A stretch of DNA of 64,000 nt, from positions 2,294,001-2,358,000 of the forward strand of contig JAPYXD010000727.1 in the NCBI GenBank assembly GCA_030998225.1, read 5' to 3'. A model generated the notes under the pieces. That model saw only the letters and a list, made by a program, of their open reading frames with translations. It was not told the DNA's origin and made no database searches. The stretch is from Diplolepis rosae (lineage: Eukaryota; Arthropoda; Insecta; Hymenoptera; Diplolepididae). The translations under genes were made by a program, and so were the position numbers. Positions within the stretch are counted from its first letter, which is position 1. Every line of letters begins with the position of its first letter. This document shows, piece after piece, positions 49,020 to 61,136 of the stretch.

Positions 49020-49490
49020 ATCTAGGGAAAATCGAGGTACAATAGTATTTATTCCTAGACGATTGGAAATTTTTCGCACTCAAAATACTATATACTCCCT
49101 AAATCTGAAACAGTAAAAACTCACTGATTCACAGTGAAAAACCACTGTTTCGAATGTTATAAGTCTTCCACGTAAAAGTCAATGGAATTCACCTGATTCC
49201 CCCAGGGAAACTCACTGGTTAATTAGTGAAATATACTTGTCAATAGTTAAATTTGCTGGTCAAGCAGTGAGTTTTCTTATAGTGATTTCGGCTTTAGGGA
49301 GTAAAGATTCGAAAAATTATATTAAACTTTAGTATAGATTATAGTGAAGTTTGATATTATATATAGTAAATTGTTATATAGTTAATCTAAATTTTAATAT
49401 TTCGCTACGAAAAATTCTTAGCATGAAATATTTTCCCCTAAATTGAAACGTAGTTTAGTAAAAATTGTAAACTTGGGTTTCTCCGTGTAT
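49020..49490. mobile_element. Diverged inverted copy of the 20.65-21.65-kb element
   Basis: 49440-49490 (GAAACGTAGTTTAGTAAAAA then CTCCGTGTA) is the reverse complement of 20930-20975. 49025-49090 (CGAGGTACAATAGTA, GGAAATTTTTCGCA) matches 21340-21410 reversed. It lacks the 225-bp MITE of the first copy and instead holds a different one at 49095-49301. Confidence 0.6.
49095..49301. mobile_element. CTCTCTAAA-end MITE, copy 3
   Basis: It starts CTCCCTAAATCTGAAACAGT and ends GGCTTTAGGGAG, with TA on both sides. The two ends share the same compensating change (CTCCC / GGGAG) relative to other copies. Confidence 0.7.
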
Positions 49491-49599
49491 CTTCAATTTG
49501 AACATTCATCTTGAGAAGTAAAAGTTTATTGTTAATTTTCAAACCATACAAGGAAAAATATTGTTAAATTGGAACAAAATAAAAAGTTCTAAAAAAATA

Positions 49600-49850
49600 T
49601 GGAAACTTAATCAATGAAAGATAGACCAGATTCTGGAGAAGTCTTTGTGTTTGAGAGAGCAAAGTCATGGGGTTTATGGTTCACCCATGCGCTTTTCGAG
49701 CTAGCTTCGGGCCTATCCTGCAATTCCATGTCCACAAAGAAGAGCTTTTTGCCAACCCCGCGTCCCGTAACTATGGAAACCACGGGAAGATGTGTCAGGA
49801 TATGTAAATCTCCCAACCTCGTTCGCAAAATGCGATTATCACTCCAATCG
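49600..49850. other. GC-richer block open on both strands
   Basis: Plus frame 49614-49916 and minus frame 49607-49828 overlap. No domain is recognised in either, so neither is called. Confidence 0.25.
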
Positions 49851-50129
49851 TCGAAACTGAACCATGCACATTATTTACTCCCGATACACGTTTTATACGT
49901 TCCGAAGTTTTTATAATTTGCTATTGGAATATTTAGACTTCAAAATTTGTCCTCTCTGACTAACTGATTAGAGGCGAGAGATTAGGAAAAGTGCTGATTT
50001 AATTCTTCTTGATAAGAGATATTGGCTTCAGAGGAAGTTATTTATTATCCAATTAGGGAAATTTATGTTCAGTAATATACAAGTAATTGTTTAAAAACGA
50101 TCTTTCCATATAATAGTTGTTTATTTTTA

Positions 50130-50705
50130 CACTACTGGTCAAAATTTTAAGGTTGAGCAACTGTTGAAGTGTCTTAATTTTTATAAAATCAAATTAACTT
50201 TTTTTTTCGATAATAACATGAATATTAATAAAATTTTTCATCTGATGATCCCAAGCTAAAGGCAAAATGTTAATTTTATAAAAATATATTACAAAAAACG
50301 TCAAATTTCGATCTTTTTGGAAAACGTTAATAACTCTAAAAATAATTAATATTTTTAAAAGATTTTCGTCTCGTAGAATTATAAAAATTCTTATGAGGAG
50401 CTACACATTTTTTAAATTTTACGACTATTTTGTATTATGTTTGACCCCAGGGTAAAATCTAGGAAAAAGTTCTGGAAATATCTTATGAACAGATATCAAA
50501 TTACTATTATGACTTACCTTTAGAACGGGACCAAAAACTTTTAAAAATGGTAATTATTTTTAGAGTTATTAAAAATTTCTGAAAAGATCAAAATTTGACG
50601 TTTTTGTAATATATTCTTATAAAATTAACATTTTGTCTTCAACTTAGGATCATTAGATAAAAAATTTTTATAAAAATTAAGGCACTTCGACAATGGTTTA
50701 AACAA
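50130..50705. mobile_element. Tc1-type non-autonomous element, copy 2
   Basis: It starts after TA with CACTACTGGTCAAAATTTTA. Inner inverted blocks are GAAGTGTCTTAATTTTTATA and its complement (TTATAAAAATTAAGGCACTTC). It shares internal sequence with 12029-13010. Confidence 0.5.
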
Positions 50706-52199
50706 TAGGTAAACTTAAACTTTGGATCGTTAGTATAATAGTTCAAATTATTAATATAGTTATATACAATTATCATCGAATTTTAATAAATAATAGATTC
50801 ATTGTGTCTATAATTTTATATCTAGACATTCTGAAAATTCGGTCGAAAACGATTTTTTTACAATCCAAAATTCAATAAAAATCTAAAAATCAATAAAATG
50901 TAGCTCTAAAAATGTTTTTCTTCGAAAAATCATTGGCACTGTTCTTTCCTCTGAGAAAAATCACTGAAATGTAAGAAATTGAGAATAAATGTGCGCTCAA
51001 GCTTAAAATCGAGGACTGAAGGTTTACATAAAATATTACAGGAAAAGCTTTAAATTTTAGAATGAAATTTTAGATTGATATTGAAAAATGTATTATATTT
51101 TATTGAGAAATCCTTTTTTAATTATTATAAGATTTCAGTTCAATCACTAAACGTATTTATCAATTAATTTTAACTTCAATATAAATTTACGCTTTAAATA
51201 TTAAATATTAGTTCAAATTTTACTCGAAAGTTTGAGAGTAAAATTTCATGTGAGCAGATTTAACTCATATAAACTCTAATTGAGATGTCAATTTGAATAT
51301 GGAAGCAGAAATTTTAGTGAAAGTCATAACCTTTATCGCCCAATCGTCTAGGACTACAAGTTCATTTACACAAAGTCATTAGACAATTATTATACACATT
51401 TCTTATATTTTGTTCAGCAATAGGTAACACTAATAGATATTTGATTGACTTAACAGCGAAATGGCCTGACATACTATTTTCAATATGCAAGTTGATTTGT
51501 TTAATTTAAAATTTATTTTCAAAAATTATAGTTGAAAAATACAAATTTATTTCACGTTACTAGCAAATTGATTGAGCACTATGAAAAATAGTGAAGAAAA
51601 ATCTGAATGCCACGATCTCAAATTGAAAGATATATTCGTATATATAGAGTTTCAATTGTTTGTGAGAGTATAACAAACCGATAAACAAAAGTTATTCACA
51701 GCCGGTAGAATTCATACAATGCAAGAAAACGTTGTCTGAGGCTTTAACTTTTGGCGGGGTAGTCATCCCCTTTTTTAAATAATTGTCAAAAGTTATTTTA
51801 ATGGCAAATGTACGTCAACATCGCCACCAACAGACAGACGTTATCGCTAAAAAAATTTGTTTGAATTTAAACCTTTCAAACCGTAGAAATTTGTTTTAAA
51901 ATCAAATACTTGATTTGGAATATCTCTTGCTACATGAAAATTGCGTACAATTAATGATAAGAAAAAAATTGTAGTTGCGCAAGTGATAAATTAAATTTTT
52001 TAAAATCCTATATACACATTTATTCTTGAAGTAACTCAGTAAATATATAGTCATATAATCAAGAGAGATATGGAAAATTTAATTTAATATCATAAATCAT
52101 TTTTAAATTTAATTACGGGCCTTCTTAAGGCAGATGTAATAATATACATTTATATAAATTAAGATAATTGATTATGGTTATGGAAAAATTTAATTAATA
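50706..52199. other. No feature recognised
   Basis: AT-rich, no supported frame. Confidence 0.4.
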
Positions 52200-52475
52200 A
52201 TTGAAGATATATGTTGATGTTGGTAATTGGCTTTAGGGTCCAAGGTTGATAAAAACTCAGAGTTTTATATAATCAGACGTTTCGGCTCTGATCGGAGCCC
52301 TCATCAGTGATTTATTTAAATCTAAAAATACAGAAAAAGGTTTTGCTAACATAGGATATCTTGTATAAAAAATTTTTTGATTATGTAAAACTCTGAGTTT
52401 TTATCAACCTTGGACCCTAAAGCCAATTACCAACATCAACATATATCTTCAATTATTAATTAAGGGTCAATGTAA
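52200..52475. mobile_element. Inverted pair of Penelope-like terminal repeats (tentative)
   Basis: The left arm (about 52200-52265) and right arm (about 52381-52448) are near-perfect reverse complements including TTGGACCCTAAAGCCAATTA. The loop of about 115 bp carries the hammerhead motif on the minus strand. Downstream of the right arm, AAGGGTCAATGTAAGTCCAG matches the 1.3-kb copy. Terminal repeats in inverted arrangement with a hammerhead are described for Penelope-like elements. No enzyme is present. Confidence 0.5.
52271..52312 (-). ncRNA. Hammerhead ribozyme-like motif, copy 4 (best)
   Basis: On the minus strand: stem I 5' strand AATCA (52312-52308), core CTGATGA (52307-52301), stem II GGCTC / GAGCC around CGATCA, GAAAC (52283-52279), cleavage triplet GTC (52278-52276) and stem I 3' strand TGATT (52275-52271). 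Stem I is five perfect pairs and differs in sequence from copy 1, so the pairing covaries. GUC is the classic cleavage triplet. Stem III is just ACGU, pairing with itself, which in known cases favours dimeric cleavage. The extra G in stem II is again present. Activity is inferred, not shown. Confidence 0.7.
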
Positions 52476-52644
52476 GTCCAGAATATGAATATTAATTAAT
52501 AATATTAGAATTAATTAACTTTTCGAAAAAATTTATTTGAATTTAAATTCTTACATTCCTCTTAAATTCGCTGTGGACATTTATATTGCGGAATATTTTT
52601 GGTAAGTTTACCCGAACTTAAATTCTTGAGAATTGAATACATAC

Positions 52645-52740
52645 ACACATACATACATATGCATACCTACATACATATGCATACATACATACATATATAT
52701 ATACACATTACATACATATATATACATACATACTGTTACA
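52645..52740 (+). repeat. (CATA)n microsatellite
   Basis: CATA/TACA tetranucleotides with interspersed CATATG and a short TATATA run. Confidence 0.9.
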
Positions 52741-53089
52741 TTTACAAATTACTAGAATAAATTTTAAAGTTAAATAAAACTTGTATTTTAATCATGCAAA
52801 AAGAGGCTACTGCAAATTGTACTTTAGATACATATAATTAATTTCAATAAAATATTTCAAAATTAATTAACGATCGTGTAAAATAATGAATCCCATATGC
52901 TAAAAACTCTGGAAAATAACTTGATTGTAACATCATAAAGTAAATGTAGAACAAGGTCAACTGTTTATTGTTCGGCAAGAATGATTTGAAAATTTCGTTT
53001 CAATATTCCAATACCATTAAAACGTTTAAAAATAATGTTGGTCAGGCAGTAAATTAATGCAAAAAATATTAGACTTGCATTCTTGGAAC

Positions 53090-53095
53090 TTTATT
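53090..53095 (-). promoter_or_regulatory. Poly(A) signal AATAAA
   Basis: AATAAA on the minus strand 22 nt after the stop codon of the histidine-rich gene. Confidence 0.75.
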
Positions 53096-53117
53096 GCTTA
53101 ATGCAATTTTAATACAA

Positions 53118-54663
53118 TCAATGATGATGGGGGTCAACTACATGAGCCTGATGGTGAGGAGGGGACTGATGATGAGGAGGGGCATGATGAGGAGGGACAT
53201 GATGAGGAGAGGCCTGATGATGAGCAGGAGCTTGATGGTGAGCAGGGGCATGATGTTGAGCAGGAGCGTGATGCTGAGCAGGAGCGTGATGTGGCAGAGT
53301 AGGTGAATGATTATACTTAAGCCTTTTTGGATTAGGCAGTGGGCTGCGACTACGCTTCCTCACGCCATTTCTATTATGAGCCATCTTCGCCTTCTTCATT
53401 TTAACAAGTTGGTTATATCTAGCATCAAATTGTTTTGCCTCATTGTAGTTTATTTTATCGTCTTTGAAGTTAAGGCCGAGACATCCAAATGTACATTTCT
53501 ATAGAAGTAAAAAAATTTGCACGATTATAAAATTATCTTTTGTTCTTTGAACGCTTTAATTCCCTATTTATTTAATGAGCTGATTTTTATTGATTTCTCT
53601 GTGAATTTAAGTCAACCATCTGATTGAATAGCTATGAATTAGTGACTAACGGAAATTATAGAAAAAAATGTACTAATTAAAATTAACAGAGTGTACAATA
53701 ATGAAACATACCGCCACAGCAACCTTTTCATCTTGAGCGCAAAGTCCCTTAGGAATCAACGTATTACACTCCATAGTACATTTAGATGCTCTTCCTGAAT
53801 ATTATAGAATAAATAAATATTAATACACAGAAAATGGGGTAGTGTACAAAAATGTGACTGCGGAGAGTATTTTTGAATCGGTCATTCGAGCAGCTCGACT
53901 TACACAACACGACTAATTTTATATTACGCATATCTGCTTCTCATTAATAAATATAATTTAAAGTTGCAAATTTCTTTAAGAGATCAAGGAGTAAATCCTG
54001 AGCAAGTCATGCGATTAAAACTAGTGCAAAATTATGAAAAAATATAAGTAGTATACTCAAATATATCCTTTAGATACTCAATATTATATATATATATATA
54101 TATATACCGCAAATAGTTCATTTAATTGTAAAGTAAAATTAATTCTAATGATACAGAAGTTATATAAAGAAAATGTCTAGTATGAAAATAACATTTTTGT
54201 ATTAGGGTTAAACTTTTTCCAGGTCATCAAAGTCGGACACAATTCTTCGTTTTTGATACAATATAAAAAAATTTAGTGGGAAATTTATTTTTTAGATTGA
54301 ATTAAAACATTAAAGTTTCTGTGTTAATTTATTTAGCAAAACATTGTTAAATAAAATGAAAAATATCTATAACACTGTAACAAATACCTCAAACAGAGGT
54401 AATTCATTGAAACCCGATTCACGATTTCCTATAATAGAGGGTTCATTTTCATAATAGACTATCATCGTTAATGCAAAAATTTCTAGAATATACATAAAAT
54501 TATGTGTTAAATAGTTTTTTTTTTAAATTTGAATAAAAGCTACTTTTATTCTGAAATAGTCAAACCGTTATATGTACTTACCGACAATATACATTTTATC
54601 AGACATAGTATAGGAATTGACCACTGCAAGCAGTAGTGCAACATTAAGGATACGAAACCACAT
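53118..54663 (-). CDS. Secreted Cys-cluster, His-rich tail protein (3 exons)
   Basis: Minus-strand exons are 54663-54582, 53794-53712 and 53498-53118. Phases are 1 and 0, introns GT-AG, 181 aa. Residues 1-17 form a signal peptide (MWFRILNVALLLAVV core, small residues after), so the product is secreted. Next comes a cluster of five cysteines in two similar halves (SKCTMEC and AKCTFGC, spacing C-x3-C-x8-C-x10-C-x3-C). A Lys/Arg-rich stretch (KKAKMAHNRNGVRKRSRS) could hold a dibasic cleavage site. The tail is built of repeated HHAPAQ, HHQAP and PPHH units ending HHH, a likely metal-binding or pH-sensing tract. A TATA box lies about 57 bp upstream of the ATG and a poly(A) signal follows the stop. 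I do not recognise the family; venom, salivary or cuticle roles are conceivable but not shown. Confidence 0.8.
54084..54107. repeat. (TA)n microsatellite
   Basis: Twelve or so TA units within intron 1 of the histidine-rich gene. Confidence 0.85.
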
Positions 54664-54719
54664 TTTAACGGTTTCAAAAAAATATTCAACTAACATGTTG
54701 CATATAATTTTACCAAGCT

Positions 54720-54727
54720 TTTATATA
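54720..54727 (-). promoter_or_regulatory. TATA box TATATAAA
   Basis: On the minus strand, CTATATAAAAG lies 57-64 bp before the ATG of the histidine-rich gene. That leaves room for a start site about 30 bp downstream and a short leader. Confidence 0.7.
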
Positions 54728-54739
54728 GTGTTTCGGCCT

Positions 54740-56860
54740 TCAAAAGATCAATTTTCCCCTTCCATGGCAGACAATTTTTAATGTTAATCTTAGACTTAGT
54801 ACAGCATATTGTTACAAACAGAAGAACAAATATTTGATTTATACAGATTCCTTGAGAGAGGATGAAAAAAATGTTTTGATAATGATTACCTCACATTAAA
54901 GATCAAATATTCGGTATAATTATTGGTTTAGAACAATTGAAAACGATTTAAGTACTTTAATTGTTTTTCATGCCAATTGATGAAAATGAAGATCATTATT
55001 GTCCTATCCTTCTTTCCAGTCTTTTTTGTCGTTTTTACTAACTGCCAGACAATTTAATTCTTAATAAAACTGGTACTGCTCGTTTGAGAGAGTAAAAATT
55101 AAATTTTTCCAAACTTTGTATTATAAAATATAATCGAAAAATAAACTAGCTTTTAAGTAAATTATCTAGCGTGTTATAACTTCGTGTACTTTTTTTATCC
55201 TTATTTAATAAACATTATTCTTCTTTTTGCAAATTATGTACCAATATTTCCTCATTTTCGTTCTTCCTAGAGATAATAAACGACACTTCTATATTATTTT
55301 CGGGATAATAACATCTCTACTTCAAAAATTTTAGGTTTAAGGCCCCGAAAAAGGATTGGACAAAAACAAAAATTTCTCAAGATTAACTATCTATGTCCTA
55401 TCAGATGTGTCATTGTGTTTACAGACATAATGATGAGACCAACATAAATACATCCGCAGATACAGACACATTTAAGTAATTGTTGCAAACATTGTTATAA
55501 AGTATGTGGAGCGAACGTAGCTTTCAATACAGAGTCTTAAATTTTGAAATATTCAAGATAACAATACCTCTTGTATATGCAAGAGTGATATAAAATACGA
55601 TTAATTGTTTAACATTCCAATATAAGTCTTAGTTAAAAGTCCACAAATTTCTTAAATACAGAGGTGAAATAAGTATACCTTGTGTTTATCTGCTAAGACT
55701 GTTTACAGAATAAACTTAAGTGACTCATTGTCAGCAGCAAGAGAATTCACTAATGTTACTTCACTTTTAATTACTGTCGTTATTCACGTTTTTGATTAGC
55801 AAATTTTTTTTCTACTAATTCATAACAGGACAGACTTATGCGCTTATACATTGGGTGGCTAAATTTAAGATAAAATCGTTACTTAGACCTAATCGATTTA
55901 GGACTTTTGTTTATTGTTCATATAATTGTTTTTTAAATTTCCCATTCCGTAATTTATAATTATTTAAAATTTCGAAGACTCCAATTCAGTAGTGTTAAAA
56001 CCCAAAATGATTGATAAAAACAATTTTATTCTCGAATCATAAGATACAGAGTATTTTTAATAAAATTTCGGTAAACACTTGATAAGAGTAAAATAGGTAT
56101 TTAAGCGATAATGGATCCATAAAGTTAAATGGATGACAATTATAGAAAAAGATATTCAGACTTAAGCTAGTGAAAAGATGAAAGTTTAAAATGTATACTT
56201 TTAATCTTATACACTTTGTACAAATTATATATAACTTGTAGCAAACAGTCGGAATTATATTCCTTGACATGACCTTGGAAATATGTATTGTATTATGACA
56301 GGGAAGGGGGAATATAACATTTTCAGGAAATAACGTCATGCAATATTTTAAAGGGCTCCTATAGGAGAGATTATATAGATGTTGAGACATATATAAACTT
56401 GAGAGACGTGAATACTATTATATAAATAGTCTTTGATAAAAAATTCTTTTTATTCAGTCAAGTTGATGATATTTAAAAAGTTAAGGATACTTTAGTTTAC
56501 AGGAATTTTAGTTCTCTTTGACGACTCGGACTACTCGTAATACTCAAAATTTGAAAACAACTTTTACTTTTGTATATCTCTGACAGCTTACAAAAATATT
56601 TACAGTTGAAAATTACGTTAAAAACTCACGTGTAACTCCAGAGGTGGAATTCCACATGCACTTACAGCTGGGTATAGTAATGATCTTCTACCAATATGTT
56701 GCAAGTCTATTGTAATTTCACTTTACAATATTTGATTTACAATACCATGATTGTATTTTTGCATTACGTTCGTACTGTAAAAATGTAGTAAAATCTCAAA
56801 AATTTTTAATAATGAAGACTTTGAGTTGTACAATCGTAATCGCATTAATGCTGGTATGCT
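54740..56860. other. No gene recognised
   Basis: AT-rich. 55826-55905 contains GGACAGACTTATGCGCTTAT, shared with the MITE at 60971-61136, so a fragment of that family is present. The 117-codon minus frame (56037-56390) has no recognisable domain. Confidence 0.4.
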
Positions 56861-56868
56861 ATCTAATA

Positions 56869-57060
56869 CAGTCGGGCTTCTCAATAAGAGCGCTCATGGG
56901 GCTATAGGGGAAGGAATATCCGAGAAATGTGGTATCCCCACTCTCTACAGAAAAGCTCACTCGCTCGATATGAATCCGGTGACATTCGAAACAAGTACGG
57001 TAGTGGGGGTACTGTTCGATCACGAATTGGGAAAAACGATCTTATTGAGAAGCCCGACTG
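56869..57060. mobile_element. Pogo-like MITE, 192 bp
   Basis: CAGTCGGGCTTCTCAATAAG and its exact complement at the right, flanked by TA on both sides. The frame at 56826-57089 lies over it and is not a gene. CAGT ends with TA targets fit pogo/Tigger elements. Confidence 0.8.
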
Positions 57061-57289
57061 TATACCTAATGCGCCCCACAGTGGCCTAAAATGACCAACT
57101 CCGTGACAAAGTCATAGAAATTTTAATTCCGATTAGATCGATTAATGGTTCTGGGAGAGTTTAAAGGTAAATTAATGTACTTTGGAAAAGTATTTAAAAA
57201 TATATCTGATCTTGAATCTTAAACTTGACAGTTTTTGATAAATATTGCATTTTTACCAAGTGTACTTAGATATTACATTGAATGTGTTA

Positions 57290-57475
57290 CATCCCGTGTG
57301 GAAAAGTCGGATGGAGCCTAGATGGGCCCCAACTAGATTTCCCAAGCTTCACGTGAGTCCCAGTCGGGTTGCCCCAGGTGGAAATTTTCTTGGTTTGTAA
57401 CGCTAAACCCAGATCAAGCCCAGCACGGAAATCCAGTTGTACCCTAGTTAGGCTTACCTGCTTCATGCCCATTTA
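57290..57475. repeat. GC-richer repeat-like block
   Basis: Contains several GGGCCC/CCCAG-like phrases and is open in one minus frame, composed of Gly/Pro/His codons without a domain. Probably a fragment of a dispersed repeat. Confidence 0.3.
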
Positions 57476-57994
57476 AACTTTATTACTAATATGGCCCATA
57501 CAAATTTGCAAGCTATTCCTTTAATTTTTTTTATAACTATACTTCTTTTAAATATTTAAATTTTCAAGTACAGAAACTTACCATATAATATAAAATTAAC
57601 ATTCGAGTACTTATATATTTCGTCACTCAAAAAATATTTGGAACAAAAGTTAAGTAAAGATTCACGAGTGAAACATTCACACAAATGCATCTTCGCTTAT
57701 TTATACAGCTGTTATGAATCACATCTTTAAAAGTATTTAATGAATGATTTCTATATGTAGAATGGAGGGTTAATATGTACCTGTTTCAAAATTTAACAAA
57801 TGGTCAAAATTATCTAGCTCAATATTCTGTTCTACATTGTGCTCTACTAAAATTATATTTTGAAATAAATATAATAAAAATTTGTTCACCTTATTAAATT
57901 CGATGTTTGACCGCGTGAATCGGGCCTTTAAATATTCGCGCGCGGCTTCGCGGCTCGCGAATATTTATAATACTATATATGATATGAATATATA

Positions 57995-58640
57995 ATACTA
58001 TATTTTACTTGTCTGATTGTTACCATCACTTTGCTCGGACTTCAAACTTCACTCGAGGAATATATTTTTTTCCCTTATTTTACAATATATTTCTTCTTAA
58101 AGCACTGTCAAGTCCAACATTGACTTTCAAGGTCAAAAATCTTTTTTTTCTACTAGCGGATAAAAAAGGCTCTTTTTTACCCACTGCAGGACAAACAAAT
58201 TCATTTTTTGACCCCTCAGTGGAAACAAAATCGTGTGAAACATGAAAAAAACACTTATTTTACTCCTGTGATTATTCACCTTGCTTTGCTCGAGCATCAA
58301 ACTTCACACTCGCGAAATAAACTTTATCTTCCATAGTTGCACTATATACTATTTTCCACTAGCGGGTCATAAAGTGGATTTCATTGTCCCGTACGTGGCA
58401 AAAAAATCCATTTTATGACCTTCTAGTAGAAAAAAAGTCGTGTGCAACACGGGAAAAACATTTACTTTACTCGTCTGATCGTTAGCTTCGCTTCGCTCGG
58501 ACTTCAAACTTCACTGTCAAGTTCAACATTGACTCTCAAGGTCACAAATATTTTTTTCCTACTAGCGGATAAAAAAGTACACTTTCTTGTTCCCTGCGGG
58601 ACAAACCAAGCGATTCCACGCCTGTAAAGGGGGGAGGATC
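57995..58640 (+). repeat. Three imperfect direct repeats of ~200-250 bp
   Basis: Each begins near TCTGATNGTTA, with CTTNGCTCGGACTTCAAACT, then CAAGGTCA and CTAGCGGATAAAAAA in units 1 and 3 (58030, 58495). Unit 2 is more diverged (58285). A GC palindrome lies just before it (57935-57965). Confidence 0.6.
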
Positions 58641-59463
58641 GAAAACTTTCGAAGTACGACGAACGATGTGGTGGCATATATGGCCGAATAATCAATTTTA
58701 TAATAATTTTTTAGCTTAATTTAGCTCACAAAAAAGACAGATAACATATAGCAACCAACAGAATTTGTATGATTCTTTCACGGATTTTGTCACTTTAAAC
58801 CGCTGTTCGGCGCCTCGGCGTCGCGCTACTGCAGTGCCTCGACGTCGGCTCTATGGATGCAGTAGCACAAAATTTGGTGGAAAAGCCTGTCATGGAACGT
58901 GAACTCCATATAGTAGGCTCCAAGGAAATGGGAATTCATCGAAGTTCTATTGTTCCTTCCGTATACTAGACTGATTTATGAGTTCTGGCCTTCGTTCAGT
59001 ACATTCTTCTTTTTTTCTTCTTCCTTCTTTTACTTCGATCTCATAAAATTCGAGCACTCTCACTTTTCTTCACAGTTATTCAATCTGTAAAATCGTAGAT
59101 CTCAAATTTAGCCTCAGAGATTATTAAATAAACATATAAATATATTTATTATTCTTGCATCTTAAAAAGTAAATTTAATTTCGTACACATTTTGACTAAA
59201 ATGATAAATGCTTAGTACTTCCTCATCAAGTCTAAGGTTTATAGCTGTAAATATTTATTCATTTTCATTGAATAAGAAGGAATTTCGTGAATAATTTGGT
59301 TATGGCGACGGTAGCTGTCTGCCTCTATTTTGTTATTATTGTAGTTGTCTGAATACATATTCAATTTCAAAGAAGTAACGGATTTGTTTGAACTTCAGTA
59401 CACTTTTAAGGAATTCCACAATACAGATCAAGTTTCTACAACCTTGTATGACAAACGTTAATA
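58641..59463. other. No feature recognised
   Basis: Includes a short GC-richer piece at 58800-58860 (CGGCGCCTCGGCGTCGCG); no gene. Confidence 0.35.
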
Positions 59464-59750
59464 CACTGTTAAGAATGTTATTAATTTTAATAGACTTTAA
59501 TATACAAATGGTCAATTAAAATTAACACTTTTGTACATTATGAAAAATTAATATACTATTAAATTTAATAACTTTCAATAAAAATATATTAAAATTAATA
59601 AACATTATTAAAATATATACACATGTCTATTAAAATTTAAAAATAGTTTGTAGTTTTTAAGATGAAAGTATTTCAAATTTAATATAAGTTACTGAAAAAA
59701 GCTTCCACTATACATGTAATGGAAGTTTAATACAGAAATTTCTAACAGTG
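59464..59750. mobile_element. TTAATAGACTT-type MITE, copy 3
   Basis: CACTGTTAAGAATGTTATTA to AAATTTCTAACAGTG with TA at both borders, 287 bp. It is the reverse-orientation counterpart of 26690-26972. Confidence 0.75.
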
Positions 59751-59985
59751 TAGTTCTATCTGACCAAAACGATTTAAGAAATATTTACAAATATTTCTTC
59801 TTTTAATTTGCTTATTAATTAATGAAAATGTTATGTTGTTGTTGCTATAGTCAGCAGTCCTGAAACTGGTTTGATGCAGCTCTCCATCCGTTCCTATCCT
59901 GAGCGAGTCTTTTCATTTCGCAGTATCCACTACAGCCTACGTCATCTTTAATTTGTTTTATGCAACGGAAGCTCGTTTTTCGCAT

Positions 59986-60183
59986 CATTCCAGGACTGTT
60001 TGGTAACATTAGCAAATCGAGGAATATTTGGGGTGGGGTTTTTTACCATATTTGGACGGTAAAACTGACTTTACCAGCGCTTGCGCATGCACATTTCATG
60101 AGTTTTACCTTTCAAGTACCGTAACAATCCTCACCCCGAATATTCCCCAATTTGCTAATGTTATACCAAACACTCCCGGAATG
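59986..60183. mobile_element. Foldback MITE nested in the LINE
   Basis: CATTCCAGGACTGTTTGGTA and the complement ending CACTCCCGGAATG form arms of about 46 bp, including TTAGCAAATNGNGGAATATT. The frame 60028-60249 inside is not a gene. Confidence 0.7.
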
Positions 60184-60222
60184 AAGCGAACAAAGTCTTT
60201 CCCTTACATAAAATATCGTATG

Positions 60223-60648
60223 CTCTCTAAACCTGAATCAGTGAAATAGTGACTGATTATATCAGTGAAAATATATCAACTGATGAATCAGTGCCCTGCT
60301 TTGATTTCACTGAGGAATCAGTGAACGCGTCACGTGAACATAACATTTGAATTCGCGAATTCAAAACATTCATCTACACTTTACTGATTTATCGTCCCTT
60401 AAAAATAATAATAATTACGTAATTTCGTTTTAGTATTGTTTAGCCTAAAGTAAACGAATTCATCGATCGTTAAAATATATTGTTGGTTTTATTACTCCCG
60501 CCTGAAGCTTTCACTGATTCAATGAGTTCAATCTATTTCACTGATTCATCAGTCGAATTTTACTGATTCTCAGTGAAAGACATAGCTGCTGCCATCAGTG
60601 AATAGTCACTGGGAATCATTGGCCGTTCACTGATTCAGGCTTAGAGAG
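60223..60648. mobile_element. CTCTCTAAA-end MITE, copy 4, nested in the LINE
   Basis: CTCTCTAAACCTGAATCAGT to CTGATTCAGGCTTAGAGAG, 426 bp. Close to identical with 62817-63240 but in the opposite orientation. The LINE coding sequence resumes right after it. Confidence 0.85.
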
Positions 60649-60970
60649 TGCAAGTTAGAGCCAAGCATTACATAAAGTACTATTACATGCTCTAATCTGT
60701 TTCTCCCTTTCCTTTTGCATCCCTCTGATGTACCTTCTAGAATTGTTCCTGACATCAGTCCCTCTTGTCTAAGTGTGTTTCTTATCAATTTATCGCGGCG
60801 TCTCTTTCTACTAGCGTATAAGCTTCTCTTTTCTTTCACTATAAATTTAAAACTTCCTCATTTGTCACCTTATCTGTCCAACTTATTTTTAAGACTTTCC
60901 TATAGCACTAAATTTCAAAAGCCTCTAATCTTCTTTTTCCTTTATCTATAGTCCATACATCGCAACCATA

Positions 60971-61136
60971 CACAGAAAAAAATGTCTTAAATGAAGTCCA
61001 AAAATGGGCTTCTTTTTAGGTGTGATATAAAGTAGATCATTGGAGAAGGACAGACTTATGCGCTTATACACGGGGTAGCTAAATTTAAGCCAAAATCGTC
61101 TATTAGACGTAACAAATTCAAGACTTTTTTTCTGTG
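60971..61136. mobile_element. TA-flanked MITE, 166 bp, nested in the LINE
   Basis: CACAGAAAAAAATGTCTT and its complement, with TA on both sides. It interrupts the LINE in the TACGGTTGCGATG part. It shares GGACAGACTTATGCGCTTAT with 55826. Confidence 0.75.

Noticed and set aside
56037..56390. 117-codon minus frame, hydrophobic
   Set aside because: Rich in Phe/Ile/Leu/Tyr from AT composition; no recognisable membrane-protein family and no neighbouring exons.
56826..57089. 87-codon plus frame
   Set aside because: It covers a pogo-like MITE with perfect inverted ends; openness is incidental.
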